Shown here one piece after another: positions 61,020 to 64,000 of a DNA stretch of 64,000 nt (within the stretch, counting starts at the first letter, position 1; each line of letters opens with the position of its first letter). Position numbers and translations under genes: made by a program. The stretch comes from Epithemia pelagica (taxonomy: Eukaryota; Bacillariophyta; Bacillariophyceae; Surirellales; Surirellaceae), in contig OX337234.1 in assembly GCA_946965045.2 (NCBI GenBank), forward strand, positions 1,178,001-1,242,000, written 5' to 3'. Below the pieces are notes generated by a model that ran no database searches, was not told the origin of the DNA, and was given only the letters and a program-made list of their open reading frames with translations.

Positions 61020-61230
61020 ACTGCGAATGGCGACCGGAAACAACGGGCACACGACTGGAAACAACGGGCACACGACTGGAAACAAAGGAAACAGCGTGGA
61101 AACAAAGGAAACAGCGTGGAAACAACGGAAACACGACTGGAAACAACTGGAAACAACGGAAACAACTGGTATCACGACTGGAAACAACGGAGACAACGGA
61201 AACAACTGGTATCACGACTGGAAACATCTT
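61020..61230 (+). repeat. GGAAAC minisatellite, block 2
   Basis: Tandem ACGACTGGAAACAACGG and AACAAAGGAAACAGCGTGG units; same family as block 1. Confidence 0.75.
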
Positions 61231-61740
61231 AAGTAAGTTTTGCAAGACCAAGATTAAATATTCTTCATAACAGTAAGTCCGTTAAGGTGGCAAAATAAAC
61301 GTTAACTTTCTAGTTACTATCAGGAACCATAAGAAGTATTTTTCTTGTTGATATGGCCCGCTCCGTATTAGGCGATGTTTGGAAGTAGAGCTCTTAATAC
61401 TTATTGGGCTACACGTGCAACTGGCCATCGGTAACAAATTTTGTAGGTGTCCCAGTGGCCCCGTTCGAGCGTTGAGCATTCGAGTTTGTTACGTTTCAGT
61501 CGAGCTTTTCCTCTGTCATCTATGTTTTGGTCCTGCCCCAAGCGCGCCTAATACTGCCCTCCCCGCCGGCCGAAACACCAAAGAATCTCCGCAACAGTAC
61601 ACAAAATAAATAAGAAGTCCTGGATGTCCGGTCCTTCTATGATACGATGTCACGCATGATCCAATATCCAATACTCTTAGTCCCGTCTCATTATATCCAT
61701 TATCCCTGATTTGATGCTTTTGCACGAAACAACATCGGTC

Positions 61741-62268
61741 CTCAGGCCATCCCTATAGCATTGACAAAACCAAACCTGAAGCGTGACGTCATCACTAAAT
61801 TCAGTTTTGGCGCGTTTCGCCGTCCTATAGCACCGGCAAAACCAAAACCCGATTCCGCGCTGCATTCCCCCAAGGCCCCCAACAGTCCCCATATTCACTT
61901 TTAATAGTTGAATACTAAAAGTTTTGAAAGTAGGACATCAAGCCTGCATGTTTCATGTAGCCTCATTGGGGTTAGGGTGACCGTTGAAGTCGAACGCGCA
62001 CTGCGCATATAGTAACCGTCATTTGTCATTTCTGTAGGAAAAACATACACTAGCATAGATGAAACACTATCCCTAATGTCATTTCGGATTATCCCTAATG
62101 GTAAAAATTGGTTTGGAGGGTTAAAAAAATTACAAAACCTGCGCTCAGCTTTTGTCGTTGCAAAACCTGAAATGACAGAAAACCCGGATTTGACGTCATA
62201 TTTCCGGGTTTTTAGTGACGTGTCACCCTTCAGGTTTGGTTTTGTCGATGCTATAGGGACGGCCTCAG
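61741..62268. mobile_element. MITE-like element with about 60-bp imperfect inverted repeats
   Basis: The left arm 61741-61804 (CTCAGGCCATCCCTATAGCA, then TGACAAAACCAAACCTGAAG) is matched by the complement of 62211-62268 with few changes. A third, partial copy CCTATAGCACCGGCAAAACC lies at about 61832-61851. The 400-bp interior codes for nothing recognisable. A non-autonomous DNA transposon is the simplest reading; no target duplication is evident. Confidence 0.6.
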
Positions 62269-62269
62269 A

Positions 62270-63120
62270 CACAACAGGATGACAGAAAAGCTTGCGGAGG
62301 GTAGATCGAAATCGCAGACAAGATCTATCGCTAATCGCTAGAGTTGGGGTGTGCGGCAATAATCTTTTTGCATGATGCTGAAGGGTTCCAGTTCCAGTCC
62401 CAGTAGACAGTAGACTTCATAGAAATAATAGAGGGATCTGGGATCTCTCCGATCTCCGATCTCCGCTTCTGGCGAACCCTCTGGGTTAGATTTTTGCAAC
62501 TGAGAACTTGAGTTCGGTGCGACTTTCGCAGAGCAGTAAACACCACACTGTGATGACTCCACCTCCACCTCCAGCTCCACTGGCATCAGGCGCATCAGGC
62601 AAATGCCATCGTCCTCCAAACTACGAACCCTATGATGCGTGAAGCTTCTCAGACCAAGTAGACCTTGAAGACTAAGAAATCTACAATCGACTCACATATT
62701 TCGTAGTGTTGCTGTTATGATGCAATTCTAACTCCTATCTCGAAGCCTTTTGGTGACACCATAAGCCCTACTGACTTCAGACTGGAATCTCATCTGCCCT
62801 GTCCTCTCTGGCTGTGTGCATCCAACAGTCTAGGTTGGTAGGTTTTGTATTTCGTATACTCATCACCCCCTTCTCTCTAAGACTATAATATACTACTCCC
62901 AGTAGGTACTCCTTGCTCATACTCCTAGGAGTAGACTCAAAAGTAGGCCTGCCCCATACCCTAGCTAGATTCCACAAAAGGGATTCTCCTGTTGCTAGAG
63001 TAAGCAAGATTCGTTGATGCTGATGCATCTTCCACAATTCTTGGTGAGTGTTCTTTGTTGTTGTTCCGAGCTATCGAAGGTTCTCGAAAGGGATCTGCCG
63101 AACTCGTGATGTGATAACCA
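62270..63120. other. Intergenic, no gene seen
   Basis: Short GATCTCCGATCTCCG repeats near 62450-62465 and a TACTCCTAGGAGTA palindrome near 62920. No ORF with protein character. Confidence 0.4.
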
Positions 63121-63190
63121 TGTCGGCCGACAAAAAGGTCACAGCTCACGGGACTGCAAAGGAACGAGCTTTCGTGATTCGCGGGGAGGT
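63121..63190 (+). CDS. Possible short first exon, unassigned
   Basis: ATG at 63121 opens MSADKKVTAHGTAKERAFV and ends at a GTGAGAGT donor-like site after 63190. A CATCAG acceptor about 50 nt on could continue it, but the continuation meets a stop near 63300 unless spliced again. The amino-acid make-up is protein-like, yet no family is recognised and the model rests on two splice-like words only. Confidence 0.25.
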
Positions 63191-63299
63191 GAGAGTAACA
63201 TAGCATCAGATAGCATCCCAAATCCCAATCCCATCAGGGAGGTGAACGATGCGGCGAGAGTTACGGAAAGCGTGGATGCACCATCCTTGCAAACAGTCT

Positions 63300-64000
63300 A
63301 GGTTGAGAGAACTGGGTTTCACGTTGGTGCCCCGTACGAATTATTTCCATGTTACCAGCCTGGTTGAAACCTAGTCCTGATGATTTGAAAAGGACGAATG
63401 AAATACTTCTGACCTCCCTATTTTGAGACTTGCTGGCATTGTATTTTGTCGTTTTACACGGTATAGCCGTTCGGTTGCCAAATGCGGTTTGATTCTTTGT
63501 TTATATTGCATGAGCTCAGGACTCAGGACCTACTCCTACAAGTACTTTCTATCTATTATCTCTATCTTTGCTATCCGTATGGGGCCACAATTTTTCAGTA
63601 CATTTGATCATGGTCGTGCGGAAATTTTAACGCGCGCCAGGCGACAAGCCGGACCTGTTGTTTTCGGGCGCCACGTGCCACTTTTGTCCAATGGGTCCAT
63701 TGTGCAATGCCACCAACCGAGGCGCCAAAGACATCGAGTTCTGCGCTCCGAGCAGCCTGTCAAAAGATCTACGAGAAGACCAGCACATACCCCGCCCGAG
63801 ACGATGGATCCTGGTTCCGAGGTTGTCGAAGGATGCCTCCATAAAGCGCAGGGACGTATCATCTCTGAGTGGACGTGATTCAAAGAAAAGGACAAGGACG
63901 GCGAAAATGGGCGGTGGGGACTACCAAGACTATCTTTTCATTATGTTTCAGTTGTACAGGCTGCAAGGCACTCCAACGTTTTTCTTGCTGCTGGGGTTGC
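63300..64000. other. Unassigned right end
   Basis: Overlapping ORFs on both strands at 63423-63895 lack recognisable domains, although CpG content rises after 63620. A gene continuing beyond the window is possible but not supported. Confidence 0.3.

Overview
The window is nuclear DNA from a eukaryote, most likely a diatom. The reasons are short GT-AG introns of about 70-190 nt in otherwise compact genes, a large load of Copia-, Ty3- and tyrosine-recombinase retroelements, ShKT-containing prolyl 4-hydroxylase, and expanded glycosyltransferase-like membrane proteins. The organism is inferred from gene content, not from a marker gene.

Layout. 1-5.3 kb: the tail of a hAT transposase (+), convergent with an endonuclease III-like HhH protein (-). 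5.3-8.3 kb: a decayed Harbinger-type transposase, a nest of TTAA-bounded inverted repeats and a tRNA-derived SINE-like repeat. 8.36-13.28 kb: a candidate multi-gene DNA transposon with four ORFs (a conserved-looking W/R-rich protein, a DDE protein, a large unknown protein and a KOW-domain protein broken by one TGA). It is bounded by similar inverted ends and GATACAA-rich subterminal DNA. 13.3-15.6 kb: no supported gene. 15.7-17.4 kb (-) and 32.1-34.6 kb (+): two divergent glycosyltransferase-like membrane proteins that once shared a short intergenic region. A tyrosine-recombinase retrotransposon with split direct repeats (A1-ORFs-B1-A2-B2) entered that region, and a Copia element then entered its A1 repeat.

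34.6-52.3 kb is the gene-rich host core: a Kelch-repeat protein with introns (-), two near-identical alpha-tubulin genes in opposite orientation with identical intron positions, a four-exon ShKT/prolyl 4-hydroxylase between them, a PNPOx-like flavoprotein and a ten-exon Patched/NPC1-like sterol-sensing transporter (-).

52.7-58.5 kb: a Ty3/gypsy element with LTRs and a 5-bp target duplication. 58.5-62.3 kb: CAA-rich and GGAAAC minisatellite DNA, a pure (AAAAC)n array of about 101 units, a direct segmental duplication and a MITE-like inverted repeat. 62.3-64 kb: essentially unassigned DNA with one possible short first exon.

The best candidate for an undescribed system is the 8.36-13.28 kb element. 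The tyrosine-recombinase element shows the clearest mechanistic traces: three copies of an 8-bp junction core and a precise nesting order.
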